From assembly GCF_933775445.1 (NCBI RefSeq), contig NC_065876.1, forward strand, positions 21,576,001 to 21,640,000: 64,000 bases of DNA, in the 5' to 3' direction. This document shows positions 42,840-54,845 of this stretch, in pieces. A program made the translations under genes and the position numbers. The notes under the pieces were generated by a model. That model was not told the DNA's origin. It saw only the letters and a list, made by a program, of their open reading frames with translations, and did not search any database. This DNA comes from Argentina anserina. Taxonomy: Eukaryota > Streptophyta > Magnoliopsida > Rosales > Rosaceae. The stretch's first letter is position 1; each line of letters begins with the position of its first letter.

Positions 42840-45092
42840 TGTAATGACTCGATTTTTCGGAGTCAAGAATTTGAAATTTTAGAAATTATTAGAGTTTGTA
42901 AAATTTATTAAATGACATTTAGTTGCTTTGCGACGTGGTAAATCAAAAAAGGAAACGTTATCGAAACTTTTATTTCGAAAAACGTTACGTTTCCGCGACA
43001 TGAGAATCGACTTTTGCTCGGGATGTTGTACGATGTTGTACAGCTCATCGATACGAGTTCGTGTACACGTCACACGTTCAAATCGGACGTCAGACGTCAA
43101 AGTTAACGATGGAAGTAGTTTCTGATTTTGGAAACGGGTATAAAAAGGAAATTTTTGGAGTTAGGGTTTCCATTTTTGGACACCCTCACCCCCGCCTCCC
43201 TTTCTCTTTCTCTCTCTTCTCTCTCTCCCTCACCGGGCTCTCTCTCCCTCACACGAAATCGCCACCGGCGATCCATCCCTCCGGCTGTCCGTGTCTCTCA
43301 CCGACTCGCCCAAAAGTACCGCGCAACGTCTCCAAAGCTTCTGCATTTTCCTCCGCCGTGTTCCTCCGCCGACGCCGTGCTCAAGGCAAGCTCGCCTCCA
43401 CCTCTCCTCACCTCTGGAGCCATCCACGACAAGGTTTGGACCTCAATTCGCCGCACGCCCTTGCCTCTGCTCAAATCGACATCGCCGGCCTCTCAAGCTT
43501 CTCCGGTAACAAATCCAACGTCTCCAAGGTCAAATCGAGGTGAGGTTTAGCTTAGGATGATTATTGTGGTTGTTGTGACTGTTTTGGTGTGTTTTGGTGG
43601 GAGATGGGAGGAGGAGGAGGAGGAGGAAGAGGGTGGAATACCGCCGCCTTAGGCGGCGCGTGTGGGTGCGTGAGGTAGGTAGGAGGCGGCAGAAGGCCGT
43701 GCATACGGTAAATGTAAAAAGTAATTTACGTATAGTAAATGTAAATTTCTTTTACGTACATTAATTGTAAAAATAATTTCGAAAGGGTAATTCGGTAATT
43801 ATTATTTACTGAGACAGTATGTATAATTAAATAGTACATGGTCGTACAGAAATACGTAAATACTATGTACTCGTACAGAAATACGTAAGTAATATGCGCT
43901 CGTACATGAATGCGTAATTAATATGTATTTGTATAGTAATACGTGAATAGTAACTCCATGAACAATAATTTGGTAAAACCAGAAATTGCTGAATAGTAAA
44001 ATATTATTACTGTTTCGGCATTTATGGTTTTACGTAACGATTGTAAATCAACTTCTATCTATTTTTAGGTGATCGACACATCATATAAATGATTCACTTT
44101 CAGAATCGTGGAAATTACGCTCGAGATTATAAGGTGAGTAAAAATCTCACAATGACGAATCTACCCTTGCGGAGATTCAGGATTATGCTAAATTTTAAAG
44201 AATGAATTGTGATATGTATACGATATAGTGAATGGTGTATGTGTATAAATGGTAAAATAGGTACATATATATGGTTTGCTATATTATATACTGTCGTGAT
44301 TTCCGTTGCAAATAAGTATATTTTGGTGAGGAGACTTATTTATTGAGCATGTTGTTTATGTCTTCGGACGTGTTTTTGTATTCGGACGTGTTTATGTCTT
44401 TGGACGTGTTCGCGTGTCGGAACCTAGGCTTGGCCGGGCGAAAGTTACGATATAATTAGAACTCTAGTCTGTCTGCCGGGGTACTGCATAAGAGGTAACA
44501 GATAGGTAATCGGCTTATGAGTACCCACATTTTTGATATTGGGTAACATGTGGTTGTCCAATGTCAGCGGCGTACTACACGAGGGGTAACAAATGGGTTG
44601 GCCAAATTTCTCATGAGCACATATATTTTCACATTTTTAGACAACCAGATGGGTCGTCTAATGAGTCATGAGTGCATTTATAATTGTTAATTTGTGGATT
44701 TTCGTATAGATTTATGCGAGTTGTATTTGTTGTTTTACTCATACGAGCTGCAAAGCTTACCGGGTTTGTGTTTACAATCCCGGTGCACTTAGTCGATGGT
44801 GTAGGGGATAATTATGCAAGTGTGGATTAGTGGAAATCGACGGATAACTCTGAAGACTTGAAGTTATTTTATCCAATCTTCTGGTGAAAATTTGTGAGGA
44901 TTTTTACATTTCAATTTGATGTAATGTTGAATTATAAATTTGGTTTGTAATAATCGGTTTGACTGTGTTATATTTTGAACTCAGAAATGATCCGCTGTGA
45001 CATTAAAATGATTTTCATTTATGGAGATTGTTTTAGAGTTTTTCATAACTTCGAAATTTGAGTTTCATACTCGAAATTTTGGGGTCGTGACA
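42840..45092 (+). mobile_element. Solo LTR (gypsy-type) inserted in the viral copy
   Basis: A 2253-bp sequence starting TGTAATGACTCG and ending GGGGTCGTGACA, flanked by a perfect CTATC duplication (42835-42839 and 45093-45097). It has no interior, primer site or pol, so it is a solo LTR left by recombination between two LTRs. Proline/serine-rich frames at 43061-43550 lie in its GC-rich part (a CT-rich stretch near 43190-43250) and are not genes. Related LTRs lie at 51214-54845. Confidence 0.93.
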
Positions 45093-45097
45093 CTATC

Positions 45098-45990
45098 TCA
45101 CTATGATTTTTTAGATGATCTTTTAGCAACACAATAGGTTCCAAAATGGGCTTATAATCACCACTCTTCGCTGACGACCTTTGATATTGATCTGTAAATC
45201 TTTTTCCGGTGACACTTACTACTTTTGTAAGGTGAGATTCCCAGAAGAACTTACGGTTCTTCTCAAACTCAATCATTTGTGGATTTTGAACCACAGTTTG
45301 CTGGAGAATGAAATCATTTCCGATCAACACATCAGCTCCCTGGCTTTCACATTGCCAGATAATCTTGCATATAAAATTTCCTCCACCTAGGGAAATGTTA
45401 ACATTTCGCGCCATGTTGTTCATGATGATATCATGTTCGCCCATAGCGACTCCCGTGACTGCTCTTGGAGCTTTTTCCCAATAGTCGTCTGGGATGGCAT
45501 ATCTCTTGGCAAGTGTATATCTTGAGCCACTGTCGACGAATGCATGCAGGTGATATTTTTTGTATTTGGAAAACTTTAGTCCTATGGTAATATAGTTGCT
45601 AAATCTACTAGTCTGAACTTGCTTGACATGTTCTTCCTTTTTTCCTTCAGTTAGCAACTCCATGAAAGAGTTAATCATTTCAATGATAGGTTCTCTGGTG
45701 AGATGATGGTTTTTGCTAGAATGATCTTCTATTCCCTTGCTGGTATTAACAGATTCTGTTAATTCTTACTTCTGACTTAATGAAGTTACTAGATTTACCC
45801 TTTTCAGGTCTTCTTCGAGCTTTGCCTTTGTTAATTCTTCCTTTTGTTCTATTGAATCATAGAACTCTGCATATTCTTGTTCTATAAGAATATGAGCTTC
45901 TTTTTCTCCTGTTATTCTCCTCAATTCTACTATAAAGCATTCATGATGATAAGTTTCTCTTGTGCTTTCACAATACATTGGAATCAATTC
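45098..45990 (-). pseudogene. Viral aspartic protease region
   Basis: The frame 45678-45098 contains the retroviral-type protease core LHAFVDSGSRYTLAKRY (DSG triad present), followed by ADVLIGNDFILQQT, a segment typical of caulimovirid protease just before RT. An upstream short frame (45987-45766) is glutamate/lysine-rich (EQKEELTKAKLEEDLKRVN). The protease would cut the polyprotein. The solo LTR inserted right at the C-terminal side, separating it from the RT. Confidence 0.8.
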
Positions 45991-46299
45991 ATTTTTGCTA
46001 GCTTACAGAAATCACAAGTGAATTTTCCTGGATTGGGATAGAAACCACTGATAATATCAGGGGTATCTTGTTTCCAATTGAGAAACTTCAACACAAATAT
46101 AGGACGATATCTTTCACTGCTATATTCTTCTTATGTACTTTCTTAAGAGGCTTCTTCGAACTCATCTTCTGATGGGTACTCAAGAGAATAGATAGAATCA
46201 TTCTTTTCATCAGAATATACTATTTCGAATCATTTCAAGTTTGCATACTCAATCGCTTCTTCATATTCTTCAATTAGAGCTCTTGATGTTCTTTTATCT

Positions 46300-47180
46300 T
46301 TTTGTGGACACTCATTTGCATAATGTCCTTCTTAACATCTCTTATAGAACCAGGATTGGTTTTCTTCTTCTTGAAAAATCTTTTTCTGGAATCAAAGTTT
46401 CCTTTTCCTTCTTCAGATCTTCTTTTGAAGTTTTGTTTCAAAAATTGTACTTCTTTTTTGAGGAAAAAGATTTATTTCCATCTTTGTTGTTAGAGAACTT
46501 CTTTTTGTATTTTCTTTCTGTGTGACATCCCCACTGCGTAGGAGTCTCCAATATCTTGAGACACATGTTTTCTACTCCTCTGAGTTGTTTCATCGCAGTT
46601 TTGGATTTCTTGTTCTCTACGCATTGCCTTCTCAGGAGATCCCTGACCATTTCTGCAATCCCTCCGACTGTAAAAAATGTTAAGGGATTTTCTTCAATAG
46701 ACTGTACTACTGCATCGTTCCAGGGTTCTGGTAGTTTACTGTAATAGGTTCTTACTAGATCTTCATTATCTATGTCTCTAATAGTGCAATAGTAATTCTG
46801 GAACTCATTGGTGTACTCCTCAAAGTATCTCATGTTGCAGATACTTAATATTTGAATGTTTTCCTTGACCCTTTCCTTTGCCTGCTCACTATGTCCCGTT
46901 ATATCTCCGCAAAATTGTGCATATATCGGACATATAAAATCAAGTGGGTTGTTGGTTTGGGCCAACTTGGTCGCCCAGTTAGGCAATTAGGTGCTCCTCT
47001 TGAAGGATTGATACCATTTCTGGACAATTCCGGTTAGTGTTGACTCGTAATAGGCATGAGCTTCAGAGTATTCATATTTTGATAATACCAAGGCTTGGGT
47101 TAATCTCAAACTAACCACCCAATTGTCTATGACCTTTCTCTTATCTCCAACTTGGTCTAGATCAAGATATATTCCTCTTT
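46300..47180 (-). pseudogene. Viral coat protein region with zinc knuckle remnant
   Basis: The main frame (46986-46438, 182 residues) holds FICPIYAQFCGDI, MRYFEEYTNEFQNYYC and VGGIAEMVRDLLRRQC, typical of the caulimovirid capsid core. Upstream coding sequence continues to about 47180 in broken frames. Downstream, near 46325-46345, a remnant of the CX2CX4HX4C RNA-binding knuckle (HYANECPQKDK) is visible with the first cysteines disturbed. The basic stretch KYKKKFSNNKDGNKSFSSKK precedes it. Coat protein assembles the icosahedral particle and binds the pregenomic RNA. Confidence 0.75.
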
Positions 47181-47732
47181 CGGATACCGACTATCCCCAC
47201 TTTGGTTCAGTAGGAATGAAATTTTGAGAACTCATTTCTCCAAGTTTTCCCGTAGGGGCTAATCCCTTAGGAAGTTTAATTTTATTTTCTCTAATGATCT
47301 TAGTAGGGTAGTTCATGATATTCTGAATTAATGTACTTCCTTAAGGCGGATTTGCAGTATTCATATTTTCTGTATATATGTTAGAGGATTCACCAGATTC
47401 TGATTTAGCCTCTTGATATGGAAGAATCTTTCTTCTTGGTCTTCTTCTTATCTATCTGAGCTAGCCACCTAATTGTCTATGACCTTTCTTTTGTTTCCAA
47501 CTTGCAGGCTTATCTTTCCTCCCATGTCTTTTATAGATTGATGCTTTAGTATTCTCAATTTGCTTGACTGGAGGAGTCAGATTCCATTCTCATGGAAATG
47601 TCACCTCGTTTCATTTTGAAATATGTTTTTGCTCGATATGATTTCTTAGATTGGTGAGGATGGATGTAGTGAGGGACTGTTAAGTAATTTAGTGTTTAGG
47701 GCTACATTCGAGCTCATGAGCTTATAATAGAT
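47181..47732 (-). pseudogene. Viral inter-domain region between movement and coat protein
   Basis: Reads through with many stops in all minus-strand frames. It sits where the polyprotein linker or capsid N-terminus is expected. Nothing specific is recognisable. Confidence 0.4.
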
Positions 47733-48641
47733 TCAGTAATCTATGGCAAGCTCCATCATTCCTCTTTTCATAGAAATCTTGTCTGTCTTGATTCTCAACC
47801 TGAGAGAGTGTGGTGCATCTCTAAGGTGCATAGTGAAGTTTGGAAAAACATTGAAGTAGGCAACCTGATTACATAGAGAGGCTTCTACCGTTTCTAAAAG
47901 GCTTTTATTGAAGTCTGTTATCTTGTCATCTTGCAGGAGACATAAAACAGAGTAATCTATTCCATCTCTGGCTAGAAGTTTTATTCTAACATGAACCGCT
48001 CCAATGTGCATGTATGAATAACTTCTTCGAATTGCTTCCACTTACTTCTTTCTGAGTTATCAATCTTATGTCAGTTTCTTCGCCTGTTGCCGGAATGGTT
48101 AATTCAAGAATCTTGAACCTGTGAGTATCAAGAAGGAAAGATCATCTCTTATAAATTTCATTGAGTCTAAATTTAGGAACTGTGGCCTCCCGTACTCAAA
48201 TTCTTGAGCATTGATGAGTTGTACAAGAATTGTGCTCCTTTTGCTGAATACTCTGCTCCAAATCTTCATGTTCCTTTTTTCAGTGAAACTAGGGGATTTC
48301 CAGGTAAGAAGTTTCGTTTCACTAAACTTAAGGTTGCTTTCTTCTCCGGGGTAGGAATGTAAGATCACCTTACTAGCTACATTTTGAGCTAGTTGTTCTT
48401 CATCGATTTTCTCTATTCCAGCTTCAGCTTTCATCTTTTCTATGCTTTTTTGCAAATAGGAGAGTTTATGATTTAACTCTCTGAATTGTTCCTCCAACTC
48501 CATACCTATTTCTTGAAGATATGTAATATTATAATTTTGCTGATGAATTATTGCTTTCAGGTTTTCAACAAGGACTTCTGAAGTAAGAAGAGATAAGCTT
48601 TTTGCTTCTTTGTCTCTCTCCTTGACTTTTACCTCAACCAT
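47733..48641 (-). pseudogene. Viral movement protein (30K superfamily), frameshifted
   Basis: The upstream frame (48641-48099, 180 residues) starts with another coiled coil (NITYLQEIGMELEEQF) and continues into the beginning of the movement protein. The central 30K domain is in a different frame (48041-47733), with YMHIGAVHVRIKLLARDGID, a conserved acidic position in LLQDDK, FNVFPNFTMHLRDA and a C-terminal RGMMELAIDY. At least two indels (near 48115 and 48045) and a terminal stop interrupt it. Movement proteins of this superfamily modify plasmodesmata to let virions or nucleoprotein pass between cells. Confidence 0.75.
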
Positions 48642-48646
48642 TTAGT

Positions 48647-49099
48647 TCATCCTATTCGGACGATAAGAGCTTCTAAATGCTTTTTTAGAATTTCTTGGGT
48701 TTTTCTTAGTTCAACTGCTTGCTCTTGAATATTATTAGCAAGGGTTTCTGTTCGAACTAACTTCTTTTCTATGTCTAGAAGATATTGCTTTTTTTTTAGG
48801 TAGTCAAGCTTTAGTTCAAGCCTTCCAATCCTTGTGATTACTTCCTCAAGTTGATTGATCTTGAGATGAAATCTCTCAAGTTGTTCAAGCAGCTTTTCTG
48901 CAGCCTTGTTGGTGGATAAATGGTTTAGGAATTCTATTAAACTTGGCCGAGTTGGATCAAGTTCTTCAATTCCTATCTCTCGTTGAAGATGAGAGAATTC
49001 ATCGTAGAGTGTATTCAATATTCTACATGCATACTCTATCAAGTATTGATCCTCTTGGATATGTCTTGAATGAAAACACTTTTGTCACCTATCAGAATC
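48647..49099 (-). pseudogene. Viral coiled-coil protein (first frame)
   Basis: An open frame from about 49099 to a stop at 48647. It has no ATG at its start; the first part reads FHSRHIQEDQYLIEYA. The body is leucine- and lysine-rich with heptad spacing (LEQLERFHLKINQLEEVI, LELKLDYLKKKQYLLDIEKK), predicting a long coiled coil. Helical N-terminal regions occur in several caulimovirids, but no specific function can be assigned. The next frame begins five bases after the stop, the tight spacing usual for caulimovirid genes. Start codon loss or non-AUG initiation are both possible. Confidence 0.6.
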
Positions 49100-49211
49100 T
49101 TTTGTAATACAAAAGGTCTGATAATTTTTTGGTTTGGATTCTCTCTTGTTAGTTGAGAGAAGCCAACTTTGTGGCATAAGACTTTTAGCCTACATGCTTT
49201 TGAGCTAAGCA

Positions 49212-49223
49212 GGCTCTGATACC
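49212..49223 (-). other. Viral minus-strand primer site
   Basis: The minus strand reads TGGTATCAGAGC, the initiator tRNA-Met primer site shared by Caulimoviridae. It marks base 1 of a conventional caulimovirid map and precedes the first viral frame. Confidence 0.85.
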
Positions 49224-49335
49224 AGCTATGGCGGATCTAACCGATGCTCAAAAATAAAAAGGTTTTTGATCTTCTTCGAAGACTTCTCGAAGAGCTTTAT
49301 TATTTTCTTCATATTCGTAGATTCTACGTTGAACT

Positions 49336-49348
49336 CTATATATAATAT
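49336..49348 (-). promoter_or_regulatory. TATA-like sequence near the viral 5' junction
   Basis: The minus strand reads ATTATATATAGAG about 120 bp upstream of the primer site. It may be viral promoter/leader sequence repeated at the other end of the integrated copy, or host sequence at the junction. Confidence 0.35.
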
Positions 49349-49350
49349 CC

Positions 49351-49744
49351 CAATATTTTTTTGTATTTCTGGGAAGGTTATTCTTATATTTTATTAACTT
49401 TTTATATTATTATTTTTCTTCTTAAAGTTCTTTCTGGGAAATTTTAGTAAACGCTAATAATTCCAGTCTAGAGGGTATTGCAATTGCTATAATGATAAAA
49501 AATAATTATTTGCCTTCGAGTATAGGATGAATTTATATATTTGTAGTACGTAAATAAATAAACTCATAAATTAAGACCCATCATGTTCCGTCAAAATTTT
49601 TATTTATTTTTTTTATTTTTTTACCTAAATAATACCTAAGATAAAAGCAAATGTAAATAGTACTCACCGCATATGGTACAACGTTGCACAGTAGCCGAAT
49701 CCATAGGGTGAAAACCAAAGTAAAAGTTTGGTTACGTATTCAAT
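49351..49744. other. Unassigned AT-rich spacer
   Basis: Sequence between the viral copy and the host gene fragment. No feature recognised; it may include the 3' flank of the gene fragment. Confidence 0.35.
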
Positions 49745-51213
49745 TCAACTGTAATAGGAATCTTCATAATATAACTCACTGATAAATCCATTGCTTTGCG
49801 CTTTTTGTTGGCTTCCTTCATTTGTTTTGGGGTGTACCTCATAGAGAACAAACCTTACAATTTCAGGAATTGATCTCATCACAGTATTTGATTGTACGTG
49901 TGTGAAATACTGCAGGGAGAAATGTATGTTAATATAGCTTTAATATCAGGGTTTTTAAAACAAGGGCCCTTAAAACAATTATTGGTTTACTAGTTTAATC
50001 AGTTTCAACCAGAAATAGCCACCAATATATTAAATTTCATTAGATCATATTACTGTAAAATTATCTTATCGAGTTATCGTATACCATGTAGTCTCATACT
50101 ACACTCCATATTCCATCCATGGAGTCTATCAGGGAAGCTATATATTTTATTACTCATAGCATTCATTTCCATAAGGATTTTGTCCTTGGGCACAAACTGC
50201 ATGCATACACCCGACAAACAAAACTTAAGATTCATATAAGATACTTATTCATAAGCCATAACCTATAATCTTGTAAATGACCCAAAAATATATATACTAT
50301 TTACCTCATCTATTGTGTCATTCGTAAGTTCAAAAAATTTCGGAATTTTTCAAAATATATACATTAGAAATATAAGCCAATCTTGGTCGAGTTTGCTTTG
50401 TTATGATTATTCATTGTTGTACATTGGAAAGCACAAATGAGATCGGTTAAGGATTAAAGTATTCGGCTTTTTAAAGAATGGAACTCAACAGATTATGTTC
50501 TAATAAAAACAAAATAAAAACCATCATCTTTGAAAAATGAAGAATTACCTTCACAGTTATTTCAGAATTCTCATGCTCAACCGAAGCTTTCTCTGCTGGT
50601 AAGATAATTAATTCATCTATTACATTCATTGGCTCATTTACCACCTCCTTCTGAATATATAAAAAAATTGGATAAGATATGCTTTTGTGCAAAAATAATA
50701 ATAATTAAACCACCATGCACATCTAAGTATATAACATTAAATCTAGAAAAATATGAAAAAGCACCATGCTAGTTTGTTCATTGTTGTGCTCAAGCTTTTG
50801 TTTTTCCTTATCTGCTATTGTCAACAGTATATCTACCTCTTTCTGCATATGAAAAGGAAATGATTATAGTCTATGTGAAATTATTTTGATATATTGTGTA
50901 ATACCATAATTTATAATGTGGACATTCTTACATGAACAACATCCTTGACAACATCTTCAAGTGTCTCATGCATATTATCAAGTTGTTGTGTCTCTATTTT
51001 ATATAGAACCAATTCATTTGAAGGGGGAGATGGATAGTTCTCTTGGCATCTTTCGATCTCGTAATAGTCTACTATATGCGTTGGTGGAAAGTCTTCTAGA
51101 AAGATATCTGCACCGAATAGCTTCGGTGAATCTGGTATTCCAGCTTGGAGTGCTGGTGACAGAACAGTCTCAGACGTAGGTCCTGATGCTATTGATATGG
51201 TGGTAGTGTTATT
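49745..51213 (-). pseudogene. Multi-exon fragment of an unrecognised host gene
   Basis: The minus strand shows at least four exon-like open segments with matching splice signals: 51213-50932, 50842-50765, 50650-50549 and 50196-50085, possibly followed by 49909-49745. Phases join for the first four. The first contains KLFGADIFLEDFPPTHIVDY; exons 2 and 3 both begin KEV and have a similar acidic character (KEVDILLTIADKEKQKL and KEVVNEPMNVIDELII), suggesting exon duplication. The fourth reads FVPKDKILMEMNAMSNKIYS. I cannot name the family. The 5' part is cut off by an LTR starting at 51214, so this is a broken gene. Confidence 0.45.
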
Positions 51214-53044
51214 TGTAACAATCCGAATATTCGTTTTCATTTCTTATAATTCTCAAAATTTATTAAAATGAATGAAGTGGTTATAATATTATTCTACGTC
51301 TTTAAATAGTCTTCATTTAAAATAGAAATTGGTTCGAGAACCAATAAGTCGTTATTCGATTGACTCAAGAGTTGACTTTTAAATCCGTCGCTCTTTCTAG
51401 AAAATTTCATTCACGAAAGTTGTAGAGTTCGTCAATATGAGTTCGTAGACACATAACACGACTTAATCAGGGGTCACATAATATAGTTTTTATAATTAAA
51501 GAGGAGGTGTGAAAATTAGAACTATTTGGGGAAATATCTTTTTCCCCAACCGACTCTTTTTCTCTCTTTTCTCCTTCTTCTTTTCTTCTTTTCTTCTTTC
51601 TTCTTCTTCTTCTTATCAGCATAAGTTGTTTCTCTCTCTCCCTCCAGAGTTGCTTTTCTTCTCCTTCTCCATAAAATCTTTCCTTCCGAGCTGCTGCTGC
51701 TTGGGGAGTGTTGATGCAGTTGTAGCCGGCTGGAGGAGACCTTGAGGTACTAGTAAAGTTGCTGATTGTGTGCACCAGTGGCATGTTTAGTTGCTGCTAA
51801 TTTTGGCAAGTGACTTAAGAAGCTCAATCTTAGTAATTTGGATTTCCTTGATGGTTATGTTATTTTGCTATTTAGTGGTGTTCCTAGTGGTAATGGTGAA
51901 TTATTTGAAAGTCAAGAGGTGTTATAAGTTTGGGGTCTTAGTTGTGAGAAGTGGAAGGGTTTAAACGGAAGGTGTTCGATGAAATTCATGTGAGAGATTT
52001 TGATCCAGTGGAAGTAGTTAGGCCACTGTTTTGGTGTTTTTGGTAGTAAATGGGTTTTTTGGAAAGCAATGGAGGTTTGAGGGAGTAGGGGCTGTTTGAG
52101 AGTGTCATGGTATTGTTTGGGGTAGTTATGGCATTTTGGAAATGTTGGTTTTGGGAAGTAAGAGAAGAAGAGCGTGAAGAGGTTGGAGTTTAGTAAAATG
52201 GTTTGAAAGCTTGTTGAATATGAGGGCCATGTTAAATGTGAGTTGTTTTATATTATTTGTTATTTGTGATAGTGAGGATGTTGACATAGTCACATGGTCA
52301 TTAACCTACTAAATTTTGATAAATATATTTTGTTTTCAAAATAAATGGACTTAATCGACTACGGTCCATGGGTAAGTAAAACATGATTTTATTGTTATAG
52401 TTTTAAAAAGAGTTAATGGTGAATGACTATGTTAAATGTTTGTGATGAAAGATTCTTATTCTTAGACTTATATGTTTGTTATGTGATTTCTTGAACTACG
52501 TTATTTCACATGAATCACTAATTATTCTTGTGTGTAGTATAATCTCCTGAACTAAACTTATTACAGGGATTACACTTTTCTTAGACTCTTTCTTGTGACG
52601 TGAATTCCTAAACTACGTTTTCATGAAGGATTCACTATTTATTTTCTTGTATGTTCTTTCTAATGTGAGTGAGTGTTGTGAGTTGTGTAGTGGCGTTGTG
52701 ACAGTGGTGTGGTGGCGTGATGTGTTGCATGGTGTTGTGTGGTGTGGTGTTGTGTAGTTTGTTGTTGTGTCAAATGGGAGGGCTTGTGGCGATATGCAGT
52801 GTCTACTTTTCATAGGGGCCTGAACTGAATAACCCATGATTAGTTTTCTAGTGTCTGTGTTTACTGTTCGTGGGGGCCTGAGCTGAACAACTCATGAATG
52901 ACTCAGTGATTATTGAGGATCATCTAGGATGATGCTAGTGGTGTTTGTATGTTCATGTGGTGATTGTTATTTGTTTAGTTATCTGTTGTATTTTATTGTA
53001 TGTTTAAATAATTTCTTAATTATGCTATTATGCAAGAATTACTT
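51214..53044 (+). repeat. Gypsy-type LTR, plus orientation, truncated
   Basis: Starts TGTAACAATCCGAATATTCG and shares with the solo LTR at 42840 the order of a GAGTTCGT(A/G)NACAC segment and a CT-rich stretch (51545-51660). It has no matching 3' end: at 53045 it meets an LTR of the same family in inverse orientation. The frames at 51467-51784 reflect the CT-rich stretch. Confidence 0.6.
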
Positions 53045-54845
53045 TGCCACAACCCCAAAATTCGAGCAATAAACCTAAATTTCGGAGCCATGAAAAACTC
53101 TAAAATAATCTCAAATAGATTGAAATGATCTTACAGTAACAACGTATCAAGACTGAGTTCAAAGTAAGACTCAATCAAGTTGAATAATACATTACCAATA
53201 TAAAAATACAAGTACCATTTCAATTGGAAAATGTAATATTCACTCGATCTTCACTTAAAAATGAAAGAGGGAGTCCCTCAGTAACCTTCCGTGTAAGCTT
53301 CCCAAGCCAGCTAATCCCCACATGCAGGACTAATCCCTACACAATCGATTTGGTGCACCGGGATTGTAAACACAAACCCGGTAAGCTTTACAGCTCCTAT
53401 AAGTAAACTAGCATTTAAACATATATCACAAAGCAAAGGAAATGTAACAATTAACAATTTTAAATCATGTATACTCATGAGACCCGAATAGCCCATCTGG
53501 TTACCCCTCATGTCGTACAACGGCAAACAAACTAGAGTTCTAATTGATCGTAATCAACGTCCGACTAAAGGCTTGGTTCCCGATTTGAATGACATCACTA
53601 AGTCCGAAGACCAGAAAACGTTTTAACAAGACTCAATGTTAAAACCACGTACAATATAACAATCCACTCATGTTTATATCATACTTAAACCAAGCAACTC
53701 TTACACAACAAATAATATAATCGTCACACCAATAACCCATCATACCAGAAGGTACATTTTCTTCATTTCCAGTCCCGTCCGCCACAATTATTCTCTAATT
53801 TACCGGAATGTACATTTTCTTCCCTTCCGGTCCCATCTGCCACAATTAATTCAAAAACAATAAATATCACATAATTTTAAATAAAACTGTAGCATCACAT
53901 AATATAGCAAAATATATATATGCATTATATTTACCATTTTAATACACATACACAACTCACTATATTATATCCATGTCACAGTTTCTTATTTTTAAAAGAA
54001 ATCATTTCATTAACTTAAATGCAACTTAACATAAATACAAGTCAACGCCAATGGTAGACTTGACATAGTGAGATTTACTGACCTTAAAACCTGCGTGCAA
54101 CTTCTACAATCCTAAGCGAGTTTCACTCACTTGTTTTGTCGGTCACCGAGTGGCATCACAACGTGCTTAAAAACGACCCGCATAAAAATACAAGAGAAAA
54201 TTAATTACAGTCATAACACTGTTCATGAAACATTGTTCCCGCGCCGCCATAGACGACCGCATGCGACCTCACTCGCAACCCTCAAATCCACCCATATTTC
54301 CACTTGCAACAAACCTACGGCCTAATATCTTCTCTTTGCCACTACACATCCTTATACGTGCCGCCCTAGGCGGCAGAACACGCACCACACTCTCCTCCAC
54401 CTAAAACTTCATCAAAACACAAAATTTCCAACATCAAAATCACAGATCACCAAGAGTAGGACATGTTCATACATGCAGCTATCACTAATTCGGCCAGAAA
54501 TGATCGAAATCGCCGCCGCAATAAAACCATATCTCAGTTAATGATCAGAGGTGAATCAGCTGGATTCGTAGCCCTATGGTGGTAGATTCGTGTCTAGAAG
54601 GAGGTGGGAAGACCAACGACAGTGGCCTCATGCCCCAAATCAAGCCGGCGACGAGGGATTCGACGATGCTGATTCCACGAGTACTTGGGCCCGGCTGAAA
54701 CGTTCTGCGGGGTGGTATGCTACTACCACAGATCGACGCGGCTCGGCTGTGCGGTTCGGGGTTCCAATAGGACTGATGGCGACGGAATCGGTGGCCGAAG
54801 GTGGGAAAAACATGTGCATCAAATTTAACTTGGAGATTACCCGGT
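53045..54845 (-). repeat. Gypsy-type LTR, minus orientation, truncated
   Basis: The minus strand ends CTCGAATTTTGGGGTTGTGGCA, the counterpart of the 3' end of the solo LTR at 42840-45092. Inverted matches include ACCGGGTTTGTGTTTACAAT (44759 versus 53350-53380) and the CCTAGGCGGC-type segment (43650 versus about 54365). The 5' start is not visible; the right border is approximate. The GC-rich 54590-54800 stretch belongs to it. Confidence 0.65.

Larger units (their letters stand above)
39480..49350 (-). other. Endogenous Caulimoviridae-like pararetrovirus, near genome length
   Basis: Minus-strand order: tRNA-Met primer site (49212-49223), coiled-coil protein, movement protein, coat protein, aspartic protease, reverse transcriptase, RNase H, unassigned C-terminal region, then a promoter. 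Without the 2.25-kb solo LTR (42840-45092) the viral part is about 7.6 kb, the usual size of a Caulimoviridae genome. Several segments lie in separate frames, with stops, frameshifts and catalytic changes. Movement protein, coat protein, protease, RT and RNase H in that order resembles petuvirus/florendovirus-type genomes, but the genus is uncertain. No infectious potential is apparent from this copy. Confidence 0.88.

Noticed and set aside
43061..43550. Long Ser/Pro-rich frames (160 and 140 residues) with a signal-like start
   Set aside because: Inside the CT-rich, GC-rich part of a solo LTR with clear target duplication; two overlapping frames of similar length argue for low complexity.
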